NCBI RefSeq assembly: GCF_013140855.1
Contig: NZ_JABBPG010000001.1
Location: 248,001-312,000, forward strand
Source of the DNA: Pseudoalteromonas caenipelagi
Lineage (GTDB): Bacteria; Pseudomonadota; Gammaproteobacteria; Enterobacterales; Alteromonadaceae
Direction: 5' to 3'
Length of the DNA stretch: 64,000 nucleotides
Shown: in pieces, positions 18,518-27,508 of the stretch
Numbering within the stretch: the stretch's first letter is position 1
Layout: every line of letters begins with the position of its first letter
Program-made: the position numbers and the translations under genes
The notes under the pieces: generated by a model
Databases searched by the model: none
The model's input: the letters and a program-made list of their open reading frames with translations, nothing else
What the model was told of the DNA's origin: nothing

Positions 18518-19333
18518 ATGAAATACCTTTTGTTAAGCGCTTTTATATTAAGCTTGTTTATTAGTAGAAGTCACGCTTTGGTGATTGATTTAGCATCTGA
18601 TTTTGACCCAGCAAAAGCCAATGAACCTACTGATGCCGCCATGGTAATTTTAATGAAAGTGCAAAAAGCTTTAGATGGCAAGCTTATCTTTAATCATATA
18701 CCAGCAAGCAGAATTAGAGAGTGGCGTGAATTGGATAGTCATCCCACCACTTGCCTTTATAATAAAGCTAAAACGCCAGTTCGTGAAAAACAGGCTCTCT
18801 ATAGCAAATTCCCTTTTACCGCATTTCCTGCCAATCGATTAATCGTACATAGCAATTTGTCTCTTCCCGAGAGTTTATCAATTGACGAACTTATTACAAA
18901 GTACGGTTTGCAGCTAGGCGTGGCGAAAGGGCGCTCATATGGAGAAGAGATTGACCTCATGTTGGCAAAGATAAAAGACCATGTTTTTGTAAATGAAGGC
19001 GCCAACAGTGCAGCTAGGCTTAGAAAGATGTTATTACAAGACAAACTTGACGCTATCATAGAATACGCGCCAGTTTTTAATTACGACCATCCACATAAAT
19101 CTCGTCAAAAAGACATTACTTTTCATAAGATTTCTGGTGCGCCAGATGCAACATTTGGCTATTTTGTTTGCTCTAACTCAGATGTTGGTAAACAAGCAAT
19201 TACTCTTTTTAACCAAGCAATGGATGACAAGCAATTACAGCAAGATATTATAGAGTTTCACCAGGACTTGTTTTTTGAGCAAGAAAGCATTTTTATTCGC
19301 CAATCATTGCGGGCTCAATTTCTCGTTCAGTGA
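18518..19333 (+). CDS. Periplasmic amino-acid-type substrate-binding protein
   Basis: A 271-residue protein with a signal peptide (MKYLLLSAFILSLFISRSHA) and the fold pattern of family-3 extracellular solute-binding proteins: two lobes with the hinge region GLQLGVAKGRSYGEEID near residue 130 and RLRKMLLQDKLDAIIEYAPV near residue 167. No ABC permease or ATPase adjoins it, so it may act alone as a periplasmic sensor or orphan binding protein, a common class in Alteromonadales. The ligand is unknown. The start is the only ATG before the signal peptide. Confidence 0.8.
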   Translation: MKYLLLSAFILSLFISRSHALVIDLASDFDPAKANEPTDAAMVILMKVQKALDGKLIFNHIPASRIREWRELDSHPTTCLYNKAKTPVREKQALYSKFPFTAFPANRLIVHSNLSLPESLSIDELITKYGLQLGVAKGRSYGEEIDLMLAKIKDHVFVNEGANSAARLRKMLLQDKLDAIIEYAPVFNYDHPHKSRQKDITFHKISGAPDATFGYFVCSNSDVGKQAITLFNQAMDDKQLQQDIIEFHQDLFFEQESIFIRQSLRAQFLVQ

Positions 19334-19387
19334 TCATTAAGTGTAATATGATTCAATACAGCTAATTGCAACCAAAGGAATTTAATT

Positions 19388-20098
19388 ATGCGTATTTTAA
19401 GCGTGTTAGCCGCCTCTCTATTTAGTGTAAGTTCATTTGCCAGTACGGTACCTGATGACCCTCACCTGTATGTTCAAGGGCAAGCGAAAATACAGGTTCA
19501 GCCTGATAGAGCAACCATAAGAGTGGCAATCGTTGAAAAGAGTAAGCAGCTGCCCGAGGCCAAGCAGAAAGTTGATGATATAATGGCCAAAGCCATTAAA
19601 CTAGCTAAGCGGTTCGACATTGAAAAAGATGATATTCATGCCGAGCAACTTAATGTTTATCGGCAAACTCGATATAACCGCAACACTAATGAAGAAGAGT
19701 TTGAAGGATTTAGAGTAACCCGTAGCTTAACGCTTACTTTGAAGAAAATTGAAAGCTATCCAGAGCTACTTCAAGCACTAGTGGACACTGGTATCACAGA
19801 GTTTAACAATACAGAATTTAGCGTTAGTAACCGCGAAGAGTTAACCGACAAGTTAAAGTTAAAGGCAATAAAAGACGCCAAATTAGCGGTAAAGGAATTA
19901 GCCGGTGCGTTTGATGTAGAAGTGGATAAACTTTATTCAGCGTCGTTTGCGCCGATCAATGCGCCTACCGTGCCTTATCTACGCCAAGCGCCAGCAATGA
20001 AAATGATGGACTCTGAGTCAGGTAGCTATAAAGAAGCGTACAACACTGGAGCTATTACGATTGAAGCGCAAGTGTATGCAATCTATTTAATTAAGTAA
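19388..20098 (+). CDS. SIMPL domain (DUF541) periplasmic protein
   Basis: A 236-residue protein with a signal peptide (cleaved near residue 19). The SIMPL domain is recognisable by LYVQGQAKIQVQPDRATIRVAIVEKSK at the mature N terminus (residues 27-53) and a C-terminal AITIEAQVYAIYLI. Family members such as E. coli YggE form oligomers in the periplasm or outer membrane and are linked to oxidative stress protection; the molecular role is unclear. AAAGGAA precedes the ATG. A terminator follows, so it is probably monocistronic or paired with the upstream binding-protein gene (54-base gap). Confidence 0.88.
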   Translation: MRILSVLAASLFSVSSFASTVPDDPHLYVQGQAKIQVQPDRATIRVAIVEKSKQLPEAKQKVDDIMAKAIKLAKRFDIEKDDIHAEQLNVYRQTRYNRNTNEEEFEGFRVTRSLTLTLKKIESYPELLQALVDTGITEFNNTEFSVSNREELTDKLKLKAIKDAKLAVKELAGAFDVEVDKLYSASFAPINAPTVPYLRQAPAMKMMDSESGSYKEAYNTGAITIEAQVYAIYLIK

Positions 20099-20114
20099 TA
20101 AAACCCTTTGCAAT

Positions 20115-20146
20115 GATAGGTACTCCCCAGTGCCTATCGTATTTTT
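20115..20146 (+). terminator. Rho-independent terminator
   Basis: Stem GATAGGTAC / GTGCCTATC (one G-T pair) with a short C-rich loop, followed by GTATTTTT. Confidence 0.65.
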
Positions 20147-20202
20147 AACCCCTTTGTTATAATAACCGCTTTGCTATGGAATGGGCTGTATAGCTAAAGT
20201 TT

Positions 20203-20850
20203 ATGAGTCGAAAGATCTTTATCATAGGTTTACCAAGAACCGGCACTACCAGCGCTTGTATCGCATGTTTAGAACTTGGATTTGCAACTGCACATACGGC
20301 TTATACAATACAAACGTTTAAAAATGCACAGGTTATAGCCGATACCCCCATTTTTAACGATTACCAATCTCTCGCGCAGGTATACCCCAATAGCCGTTTT
20401 ATCTACTTAGAACGTGACCTAACATTATGGTTACCGTCAATCTCGCAGTTATTAAGCAGAATGGCAGCTAATTTGCTAAGAGATGATGGTGGGTTCAATG
20501 ACACCATCAAGCGCTGCTTTTTAGATACTTTTAAAGGCCTTACCCCGGATTTAGCAAGTGATTATGACTTTTTACAGCGCTGCTATGAAACTCACAAAGC
20601 ACAAGCTTTGGCATTTTTAAGTACCAACAAGTTAGAACACATAATCCTAGATATATCAGCCTCTGACTCGCTAGAGGTGCTCTGCAATTTTTTAGGTGTT
20701 GCAAATAGCAATCTCAAAGCAATGCCTTTCACAAATAAAGCTGGCAAAGTTACCGCTTGGAATAGCGTTCGCCACCCACTAAAAGTTGCATCAACACGAA
20801 ATGGTAAAGTAGATAAAGATGCTTTGTTATTGCCAGCACTGGGCAAGTGA
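20203..20850 (+). CDS. Sulfotransferase-family P-loop protein
   Basis: A 215-residue cytoplasmic protein starting with the PAPS-binding P-loop motif GLPRTGTTSA at residues 9-18. FIYLERDLTLWLPS near residue 66 fits the 3'-phosphate-binding region of sulfotransferases, which move sulfate from PAPS to an acceptor. It is shorter than many family members (250-300). The acceptor cannot be predicted, and no sulfated-metabolite genes are nearby. It lies alone upstream of miaE. Confidence 0.75.
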   Translation: MSRKIFIIGLPRTGTTSACIACLELGFATAHTAYTIQTFKNAQVIADTPIFNDYQSLAQVYPNSRFIYLERDLTLWLPSISQLLSRMAANLLRDDGGFNDTIKRCFLDTFKGLTPDLASDYDFLQRCYETHKAQALAFLSTNKLEHIILDISASDSLEVLCNFLGVANSNLKAMPFTNKAGKVTAWNSVRHPLKVASTRNGKVDKDALLLPALGK

Positions 20851-20926
20851 ACCAGACACTTTGCGTCACAACACTAATACGATAGAATGGCCGCAATTTT
20901 ATGCCTTATAGCCTTATGAATTAGTT

Positions 20927-21499
20927 ATGTTTGAACTTAAATACCACACCCCATTTGAATGGACACATAAAGTCATTGCAGACTTTGGTACATTTTTACA
21001 AGATCATGCCGCAGCTGAAAAAAAAGCATCAGGAATGGCAGTATCTATGCTAAGTCATTATCCTGATAGAATTAAATTAGTAAAAGCAATGACGGATCTT
21101 GCGATTGAAGAGATGATCCACTTTAAGCAAGTACTTAAATTAATGACCGAGCGCGGTATAACGCTTGGGAATGACCAAAAAGATCTTTACGTTAAAAAAA
21201 TTAGAGCTTTGTTCAGAAATGGCCGCGATGAGTTTTTAATTGACCGTTTATTGGTTGCGGCGGTTATAGAAGCGCGAGGCCATGAGCGATTTTCTTTAGT
21301 GGCAGAAGCGCTTCCTGAAGGTAAAGAAAAGGATTTTTACGTTGCGATTGCAAAGTCTGAAGAAAAGCACAAAAACCTATTTGTAGAATTAGCGTACGAA
21401 TACTTTGATAAGCAAATGATTGATGAACGATTAGAAGAGATCTTAATTGCCGAAGCAAAGATATGCGAAGAGATCCCCTTTACTGCTGCACTTCATTAA
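20927..21499 (+). CDS. miaE: tRNA 2-methylthio-N6-isopentenyladenosine hydroxylase MiaE
   Basis: A 190-residue ferritin-like di-iron protein. Iron ligands are suggested by EEMIHFKQV near residue 64, EARGHERF near residue 110 and SEEKHKNLF near residue 144, the EX(2)H pattern of the MiaE family. It hydroxylates the isopentenyl group of ms2i6A37 in tRNA using O2. Length is close to the Salmonella enzyme family. It lies between the sulfotransferase-like gene and the cold-shock gene without overlap. Confidence 0.93.
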   Translation: MFELKYHTPFEWTHKVIADFGTFLQDHAAAEKKASGMAVSMLSHYPDRIKLVKAMTDLAIEEMIHFKQVLKLMTERGITLGNDQKDLYVKKIRALFRNGRDEFLIDRLLVAAVIEARGHERFSLVAEALPEGKEKDFYVAIAKSEEKHKNLFVELAYEYFDKQMIDERLEEILIAEAKICEEIPFTAALH

Positions 21500-21589
21500 T
21501 TTTTTAAAAGCTTTGGTGGTGTTGCAGGGCAGTTACCCACCAAATTGGTTAAAAAATAACAAAACTCAGAAATAACTGAAAAAATTTAG

Positions 21590-21778
21590 TTGACTTAAGC
21601 TCATAATTCTATATAGTGGGCTCCAGCTTAAAAGTAAGAATATATACACACTCCATTTCGAAGCGTTAACGTTAGTACCTCCGTCCTGTAGTTTTTAAAT
21701 ATCATTTATTTTTTGTGCTATTCCGTCTGACTCTGATGATAGTCAGCAATTTAAAATTTAATTTACAGGATAGATATT
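21590..21778 (+). promoter_or_regulatory. Promoter and long leader of the cold-shock gene
   Basis: A TTGACT hexamer at 21590 with TATATA about 14 bases downstream suggests a promoter. Transcription from it would give a leader of roughly 150 bases before the ATG, the long structured 5' leader typical of cspA-type genes. A TACAGGATAGA stretch just before the ATG carries the ribosome binding site. The promoter spacing is not ideal. Confidence 0.4.
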
Positions 21779-21988
21779 ATGTCTAACACAGTTACTGGTA
21801 CCGTTAAGTGGTTCAATGAGTCTAAAGGTTTTGGTTTTATCGCTCAAGAAAATGGCGCAGACGTATTTGCTCATTTCAGCGCAATCAAAGGCGATGGTTT
21901 CAAAACTCTTGCTGAAGGTCAACGCGTTGAATTCACTCTAGCTCAAGGCCAAAAAGGTCCTCAAGCAGAGAACATCGTTGCACTTTAA
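21779..21988 (+). CDS. Cold-shock domain protein (CspA family)
   Basis: A 69-residue single cold-shock domain with both RNA-binding motifs: RNP1 KGFGFI at residues 16-21 and RNP2 VFAHF at 29-33. Such proteins bind single-stranded nucleic acid as RNA chaperones. The long 5' leader points to post-transcriptional control, but whether it is induced by cold cannot be read from the sequence. A strong terminator follows. Confidence 0.96.
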   Translation: MSNTVTGTVKWFNESKGFGFIAQENGADVFAHFSAIKGDGFKTLAEGQRVEFTLAQGQKGPQAENIVAL

Positions 21989-22011
21989 TTTTTAAATAAA
22001 TTAAGTGAAAC

Positions 22012-22039
22012 AAAAAAGGCAGCTTAAGCTGCCTTTTTT
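22012..22039 (+). terminator. Rho-independent terminator
   Basis: Perfect palindrome with arms AAAAAAGGCAGCTT / AAGCTGCCTTTTTT just after the cold-shock gene. It also lies 19 bases past the stop of the convergent chemotaxis receptor gene and may serve both. Confidence 0.9.
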
Positions 22040-22057
22040 AATGTCCAAATTCCGCTA

Positions 22058-23680
22058 TTAGAGTTTAAATTTAGAAGTAGAGTCTAATAGGTTATCTGAT
22101 AGTTTATGTAAATTCTGCGCAACATCTCCTACCTGCACCAAAGCTGTCATCGTTTCTTCAAACGAACTATGCATATTAGAAACGTTGTCTACTACCATCG
22201 CAGCAACCGAAGTTTGTTCTTCGGTCGCAGTAGCGATTTGTGAATTCATGCCATTGATTGCCAATATTTGCTCTGAAATAAGTTGAATTGAGTTACCCGT
22301 TGCCTGTGCGGCTTCGGCATTATTGGTTGCCATATCTCTAGCTGTATTCATGGCATTCACAGAATCTGACGCCGCGACTGTCAGTATATTAATAAGCTCG
22401 CGAATTTCATTGGTTGATTTAGCGGTTCGTGACGCCAATTCACGTACTTCATCTGCAACCACCGCAAATCCTCGACCTTGTTCACCAGCACGAGCAGCCT
22501 CAATGGCGGCGTTTAGAGCGAGCAGGTTAGTTTGCTCAGCAATGGATGTAATAACGTTTAGAATTTGAGTCACGTTTTGAGTATCGTCGGCCAGTTTGTT
22601 AATTGTCACTGCTGCTTTATTAATCTCTTCGCTTAAGTCTTTAGATTGCGCAACAGATACATTTATTTGCTTTAAGCTTTCATCTACAGCGTTCTCTGCA
22701 AGCTCTGCAGCCTGAAACGCTGAAGCTGCTGATTGAGAAATATCTCCAACGCTTTGTTTCATCTCTTCCATTGAGTTTCTAACTACCTCAGCATCGCTGG
22801 ATTGCTGCTGGGTGGCGCGTTCTGCGGACTCCATACCTTGTACTAAGCGAGTCGAGTTTTCCATTAATGGCTCAACTACAGCAATAACATCTTCAACCGT
22901 ACCGCGTAACAGATTTATAAATGCATTGAAGTTTTTCGATACTTGACCAATTTCATCTTCAGATGAAACGGTCAGTTGCGAACTTAGCGACCCTTTACCT
23001 TCTGCGAGCAGATGCAAATTATCGGCAGCCTCACCAGCGGAAGAACTAATACCTCTGGCTATCATTACTGCAAGTACAATCACCAATGCAAGCGAAACCA
23101 CCGCAACGAAAAACATCATCGTTAAGGCATCGTCAGCGTTTGACTTGGTATTGTTGATAAGCTCAGAAAAACGCTCATTAGCGCGCCTTTTATCATCATT
23201 GAGAGTTTTTAATATTCCTTCAAATAAATCGCTTTTCTGTTTAGCTATTTGTGGCAACTTGGCAAAATCGGCGGTGCCATCAATCATGCTGGTAGCGATT
23301 TGTTTTGCAATTTTCCCGTACTGTTGTAGATCCCTTACTGTATTCGAGGTTGGGAAATTATCATTTAGAGTAGGGACCTGTTGCAGGTTTTCAACCAGCT
23401 TTTTCTGCGTGGCCGCAGCTTTGCTGATTAACTCAGCGTCCCCAAAAGTGACCGATTGAGTATAGGTTTCGTCAAGTGTTTGCATTGCAGTGACGTTTTC
23501 AGACGTAAGAATTAATAATTTGTAAGTTTGGTTTTCTAATTCATCAAGTGAGCGCTGATTCTCCAACAAAGAGGTATAGTTAATCATTACCAATACAATA
23601 AATGCTGCAACTGCAACTATGGTTATCGCATGGATTTTTTTTGAAATACTCATGTTTTTAAAATGCAATAAGTTCGACAT
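22058..23680 (-). CDS. Methyl-accepting chemotaxis protein
   Basis: A 540-residue receptor. Membrane helix at about residues 17-38, a four-helix-bundle-like periplasmic domain to about residue 180, a second membrane helix ([21 protein letters not shown]), a HAMP domain, then the cytoplasmic coiled coil. The highly conserved hairpin tip is [20 protein letters not shown] followed by [15 protein letters not shown]. It senses a ligand and signals through CheA/CheW. The start at 23680 has AAGGTG upstream and is preferred over an in-frame ATG 10 codons earlier. The gene is monocistronic. Confidence 0.93.
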   Translation of the reverse strand: MSNLLHFKNMSISKKIHAITIVAVAAFIVLVMINYTSLLENQRSLDELENQTYKLLILTSENVTAMQTLDETYTQSVTFGDAELISKAAATQKKLVENLQQVPTLNDNFPTSNTVRDLQQYGKIAKQIATSMIDGTADFAKLPQIAKQKSDLFEGILKTLNDDKRRANERFSELINNTKSNADDALTMMFFVAVVSLALVIVLAVMIARGISSSAGEAADNLHLLAEGKGSLSSQLTVSSEDEIGQVSKNFNAFINLLRGTVEDVIAVVEPLMENSTRLVQGMESAERATQQQSSDAEVVRNSMEEMKQSVGDISQSAASAFQAAELAENAVDESLKQINVSVAQSKDLSEEINKAAVTINKLADDTQNVTQILNVITSIAEQTNLLALNAAIEAARAGEQGRGFAVVADEVRELASRTAKSTNEIRELINILTVAASDSVNAMNTARDMATNNAEAAQATGNSIQLISEQILAINGMNSQIATATEEQTSVAAMVVDNVSNMHSSFEETMTALVQVGDVAQNLHKLSDNLLDSTSKFKL

Positions 23681-23730
23681 ATAACACCTTGTAATATAAC
23701 AATGTGACAACCTAAGTTGCGTTGTTCCTT

Positions 23731-23756
23731 GCTAACAGCCTTTTTAAAGGCTTAGC
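23731..23756 (-). promoter_or_regulatory. Imperfect inverted repeat upstream of the chemotaxis receptor
   Basis: A near-palindrome, arms GCTAACAGCCTTT and AAAGGCTTAGC, 51-76 bases upstream of the receptor start. It could be an operator or a leader stem. The conserved core of the c-di-GMP-I riboswitch was looked for here and not found. Confidence 0.3.
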
Positions 23757-23886
23757 TACCGTTATTTGGCACTTTCCCCTAATGATAAGCTTAGCCATAT
23801 TCCGATTTTTATCAATAAAACTTTCTTTTTCGTAGGGTTAACTATACTTAGCATGCCAATAACTCATAAATTAGGCGGAGCTATCT

Positions 23887-24960
23887 ATGAAACTAAAAAC
23901 TACTCTCTTGATCGCTGCTCTGTGTTCTACGACAGCTCATGCAGAGATTAACATTTCAGGTTTTGCAAGTATAAACGGTGGTAAAGTGCTCAGCGGTAAC
24001 GGTGCACCTCAATATGATATTGAGCCCTCGTTTCTTGCTGACTATCCGATCGTAAGTACATATACAGAAGATTTTTCCTTTTCACCAGAGTCACTTATAG
24101 GCCTGCAGGTCACAGGTGATTTAGGCGAAGGGTTAAGTGTTACCGGGCAAATTGTTGCACGTGGTGCCAATGACTACGACGCAGAATTTGAATGGGCTTA
24201 CATATCTTATGAGCTGAATGATAACTGGACGATTCAAGCTGGTAAGAAGCGGTTACCACTTTTTTACTACTCAGATTTTTACGATGTTGGCTATGCCTAC
24301 GTATGGATGCGACCGCCAGCTGACAACTATACATGGCAAATATTTAACTATGAAGGGGTAAATTTGTTATACAACGGTTCTGTTGGAGATTGGGGACTGT
24401 CAGCAAATATTTACACTGGTAAAGAAGATGACGACCAAAATAAGTTGTTATCTGACTTCTTTTTTAGAGCGCCGGTTCGTGAAATCTGGGAAGACATTTT
24501 AGGTGGCGTAGTTAACTTAAGTCATGATTGGCTAGAAATTCGTTTAACGCATATGCGCTATACCAACAAACGCTTTGTTAATGGTGAACCAACCATGTGG
24601 AATGGTAAAGATACACGGGATGGCAAGTTTTATGGTCTTGCAGTAAATGCAGACTTTGGAAACTTTTTTGTGTTATCTGAGTTAAACCGTTTAGAGCTAG
24701 ACAGCGACTTTGATACCTACATGATCAGTGCAGGTTATCGCTTTGGTGAAGTAACACCATACGTTATGTACTCAAACTATGAGCAAGATGGAGATGGTGA
24801 TACCGAGAAGCACGATACTACTGCTGTAGGTGTACGTTGGAATTTTCATCCTTCCGCTGCATTTAAAGTGCAATATGACAGAGTTAAAGATGATTCGTTT
24901 GACTTCGCCGTTGCCGGCGACAGTAAAGCACTCACCTTTGGCGTTGACGTAGTATTTTAG
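23887..24960 (+). CDS. Outer-membrane porin-like beta-barrel protein
   Basis: A 357-residue protein with a signal peptide (MKLKTTLLIAALCSTTAHA) followed by alternating short beta-strand segments and a C-terminal strand ending in FGVDVVF, with terminal Phe as required for barrel insertion. Several aspartate/glutamate-rich turns (KEDDDQNK, YEQDGDGDTEKHD) would form loops. It is predicted to be a general or anion porin. It lies 10 bases before a PstS-like periplasmic protein gene, suggesting a role in phosphate or other oxyanion uptake; this is inference. Confidence 0.8.
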   Translation: MKLKTTLLIAALCSTTAHAEINISGFASINGGKVLSGNGAPQYDIEPSFLADYPIVSTYTEDFSFSPESLIGLQVTGDLGEGLSVTGQIVARGANDYDAEFEWAYISYELNDNWTIQAGKKRLPLFYYSDFYDVGYAYVWMRPPADNYTWQIFNYEGVNLLYNGSVGDWGLSANIYTGKEDDDQNKLLSDFFFRAPVREIWEDILGGVVNLSHDWLEIRLTHMRYTNKRFVNGEPTMWNGKDTRDGKFYGLAVNADFGNFFVLSELNRLELDSDFDTYMISAGYRFGEVTPYVMYSNYEQDGDGDTEKHDTTAVGVRWNFHPSAAFKVQYDRVKDDSFDFAVAGDSKALTFGVDVVF

Positions 24961-24970
24961 GAGCTAAGCG

Positions 24971-25378
24971 ATGAAACATTTAATTTATTTAGCATTTTTA
25001 GCGCTAAGCGCTCATTCATTTGCAGCCGTATCAGTGATTGTTCACCCAAGTAACGCAAGCACAATTGATGATTCGACCATTAATCGAATTTACACGGGTA
25101 AAGAGAAGTCTTTCAGTAACGGTAACAAAGTTATTCCCATTGGCCAAGATGCCGGTAACCCAGTAACAGAAGAGTTTAATACTAAGGTGTTAAACAAGTC
25201 ATCTGCACAGCTAAAAGCGTATTGGTCAAAACTGATCTTTACAGGGAAGGGCACACCTCCTAAAGAAGCAGCCAATGACGCTGAAGTGATCCAGTCGGTA
25301 TCCAGCAACCCTGATACCATCGGCTTTGTATCATCAAGCGCTGTAACGGGTGATGTGAAAGTGGTTAAAGAATTTTAA
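24971..25378 (+). CDS. PstS-like phosphate-binding family protein, short single-lobe form
   Basis: A 135-residue protein with a signal peptide (cleaved near residue 18). The remainder corresponds to one half of a PstS-type binding protein: INRIYTGKEKSFSNG near residue 36 and SNPDTIGFVSSSAV near residue 112. Full PstS proteins are more than 300 residues. Short stand-alone forms occur near porins in marine gammaproteobacteria and their role is not settled. GGAG precedes the ATG, and it is cotranscribed with the porin gene. A terminator follows. Confidence 0.82.
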   Translation: MKHLIYLAFLALSAHSFAAVSVIVHPSNASTIDDSTINRIYTGKEKSFSNGNKVIPIGQDAGNPVTEEFNTKVLNKSSAQLKAYWSKLIFTGKGTPPKEAANDAEVIQSVSSNPDTIGFVSSSAVTGDVKVVKEF

Positions 25379-25398
25379 TCAACCCAATTTACCTTACT

Positions 25399-25427
25399 AA
25401 AAACTCGCTCTATGGAGCGAGTTTTTT
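25399..25427 (+). terminator. Rho-independent terminator
   Basis: Stem AAAACTCGCTC / GAGCGAGTTTT with a very short loop and a T run, closing the porin/PstS-like operon. Confidence 0.9.
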
Positions 25428-25711
25428 ATTTATGCGCGCTAATATATTTGCCAACTGCCTTAAATTTTTCTTTGGTGATAGGAAGGTAGAGCATAAACAT
25501 ATTAAAAAGATGGCTTTTAACATAATATATTTGCGTCATAATTTTCGCTTATTTTAAGTAATGTTGGCTATTGGTAACCAGCCTATACACGCAAGAGCTT
25601 GGGAGTGGCATATGCTCCATTGTTTCACATCGCCCATGTTTCGAATTATTAGCGAGTGTAAAAACTGATGGAGCTAAGGGGAGGGGGAAAGTGGTTTACA
25701 TAGTATATGGT
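25428..25711. other. Gap without a supported gene
   Basis: The space between the terminator of the porin operon and the stop of the small membrane protein. Several short frames exist on both strands, none with a convincing ribosome binding site or family. No repeat or regulatory motif was recognised. Confidence 0.5.
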
Positions 25712-26110
25712 TTATTCTTTTGCATTGTTCATCGAATCGACCAGTTTATCTATTTCATCCGTCACAATGCGTTTGTACTGCAATCTAGCATCAGTTTTAG
25801 ATATTAAGCCTTCGCTTTGACCTTGCTTTAGCAAAGCTATAGCGTACTCAGCCTCATAACTGATCTTAGGTCTATGCAAGAAATTCTTCCAATTGAGTAT
25901 AAATATTCCAAGAGCAATAAGATAAGCAATATTTATCTTACTGAGTTCTTCTGTGACGGCAGCAGCAGGACTAACAAACAGAGATACAATAGCTAATAAC
26001 AAATGTAATATGCATCCAAACAGCACCCCCATTGATGTAGCAACAGGATCTTTAACAAACAAAAGATCTAAAGCCATTTTAATGTACTTGGTCAGAGTAT
26101 TTAAATCCAT
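25712..26110 (-). CDS. Hypothetical membrane protein (132 residues)
   Basis: Two predicted membrane helices (about residues 28-50, SMGVLFGCILHLLLAIVSLFV, and 60-75, IAYLIALGIFIL), then a charged C-terminal cytoplasmic tail of about 55 residues with helical character. No family was recognised. Its ATG overlaps the TAA of the upstream gene (TAATG), so the two are translationally coupled and probably act together. Nothing in the neighbourhood gives a function. Confidence 0.65.
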   Translation of the reverse strand: MDLNTLTKYIKMALDLLFVKDPVATSMGVLFGCILHLLLAIVSLFVSPAAAVTEELSKINIAYLIALGIFILNWKNFLHRPKISYEAEYAIALLKQGQSEGLISKTDARLQYKRIVTDEIDKLVDSMNNAKE

Positions 26111-26757
26111 TATGCTTTCACTCCAACGGGACGATTCAGGCTATGGGTTTCACTAGCAGATTGGAATGCTCTTATTTTTTTACCTTTATCAAATTTGTTG
26201 CCCCCATCACTTGTAATAAACTGTAGTATTTCCCTAGCTTCATACTCATTGTCACCGTAAAAGCCTTTGTCAATTCGATACTCAAGAACTTTGTGACTCG
26301 CTTTAATAGCAATAAGGAAAAGAAGCGAACCAATCCCCATACCTAAGGCTGAGCTCGTAAAACTTGTGAATAAGCCAAGAAGGGTTGAACAAAGTATGTT
26401 CAGCAGTAGGCATTGTACTGCTTTATAGTCTCTCCTAATTCGTTTTAAAATCAACGTACCGATAATCGTATCTTTATCGATTTTGAATGTACCTTGGTCT
26501 AGTAAACTAATACACTTTGATAGCAACCCACTAAAAATAACTGAAAAGAACTTTATTCTAATTTTATAACTTTCAACAGGCTTGGCATCGGTGGCTTGTC
26601 TATGGACGGCTATATATATTTCTCTCGCTAATTTTTTGCTAATTTCAACTTTTTCAAGTTCAAAAACATATCTAAGCAGGGTTCGCCTAGACGCTAACCC
26701 AAATCTAACACCACTTTTATGTGCCTTTTCCAAACGCTCTCGTTTTCTTTTATCCAT
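26110..26757 (-). CDS. Hypothetical membrane protein with Rmf-like N terminus
   Basis: A 215-residue protein starting MDKRKRERLEKAHKSGVRFG. Residues 1-23 align without gaps to the start of ribosome modulation factor Rmf encoded at 37332-37502, with about 12 identities (KR, RLE, AH, G, GLA, R in register). The rest is unrelated: a basic helical segment, two membrane helices (about residues 105-145) and a charged tail. The Met at 26757 is chosen because it begins the Rmf-like block; nine residues could precede it from 26784. It is the first gene of a two-gene membrane operon. The function is unknown. Confidence 0.65.
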   Translation of the reverse strand: MDKRKRERLEKAHKSGVRFGLASRRTLLRYVFELEKVEISKKLAREIYIAVHRQATDAKPVESYKIRIKFFSVIFSGLLSKCISLLDQGTFKIDKDTIIGTLILKRIRRDYKAVQCLLLNILCSTLLGLFTSFTSSALGMGIGSLLFLIAIKASHKVLEYRIDKGFYGDNEYEAREILQFITSDGGNKFDKGKKIRAFQSASETHSLNRPVGVKA

Positions 26758-27109
26758 ACTTTCCCTTGAATACTTAAGCTGCACTTCTTATTGACTTAAT
26801 GATAGCACCTTATGTATTGATCAACACGGTTAGAAAATGAAGGAGAGTTGGAACACATAAAAACATCTTAAATAAACCAGCATCAATAGACGCTAAACAT
26901 AGAAACTTACACCATTTAACATAATATAAATTATGGGTCATTAAGTGTCTTTGTGTGAAGCTACCCCGATTGTAATACCCCAGTAACTTTAAAGTCCAAT
27001 ACTAGACGGTATCGGACATTAAGGTTTTTTATACCTAAACATCGAATTGTAACGCCAAAGTTATTGAGCTTGCGGTTTTGATGCCTTAGTATGTTTTTAT
27101 ATCAACAAT
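26758..27109. other. 352-base gap with a terminator-like inverted repeat
   Basis: Holds the promoters of the divergent membrane-protein operon (-) and the response-regulator operon (+). At 26994-27017 an inverted repeat with arms GTCCAATAC and GTATCGGAC (one mismatch) is followed after six bases by a T run to 27030. No gene was recognised. Confidence 0.45.
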
Positions 27110-27508
27110 ATGAAGTATCGTTATATGGAATTCGTCAAACCACTGGAGCCGATTTTAATAATCGACGACTCACAAGATATAAGAGATTATCTTAGTAATA
27201 TTCTGACCGACTTGGGCTTTGAAGAAATTTTTGAATCTCAGGATTTTGAATCAGCAAAAAGCCTACTCACTAGCAACCCCCCTAATGTAATCTTCCTTGA
27301 TATTGAACTTCCAGACACCGACGGCACACAAATCTTAGAATATATTAATGACCATTATCCAAATACGCACGTTATTATGTGCTCTGGTCATAACAGTCTT
27401 GAGAATGTACAAAATACCTGGGAGCTTGGCGCTAAAGGATTTATCGCAAAACCTTTTAATGCAAAAAAAGTTGATACAGTATTAAAACGTATAGAAATGA
27501 TTGCATGA
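27110..27508 (+). CDS. Response regulator, receiver domain only
   Basis: A 132-residue CheY-like protein. The acidic pair is in LIIDDSQD (residues 17-23), the phospho-acceptor is Asp64 in VIFLDIELPDTDG, a Ser lies in MCSGHN and Lys in AKPFN. There is no output domain. Its stop overlaps the ATG of the MoxR gene (ATGA), so it heads the MoxR/DUF58/transglutaminase operon and may relay a signal to that complex. A second in-frame ATG lies at 27125; neither start has a clear ribosome binding site. Confidence 0.9.
   Translation: MKYRYMEFVKPLEPILIIDDSQDIRDYLSNILTDLGFEEIFESQDFESAKSLLTSNPPNVIFLDIELPDTDGTQILEYINDHYPNTHVIMCSGHNSLENVQNTWELGAKGFIAKPFNAKKVDTVLKRIEMIA

Noticed and set aside
23700..23790. 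Possible c-di-GMP-I riboswitch before the chemotaxis receptor
   Set aside because: Stem-capable pieces and a GGTAGC are present, but the conserved core (AAACC and GACGCAAAGC in order) is absent.
23740..23790. Possible sigma-28 promoter for the chemotaxis receptor
   Set aside because: AAAG with a 15-base spacer exists, but the -10 part matches GCCGATAA at only about three of eight positions.
25571..25807. Plus-strand 78-codon frame between the porin operon and the membrane-protein operon
   Set aside because: It overlaps the end of the minus-strand membrane protein, and its sequence shows no domain or ribosome binding site.
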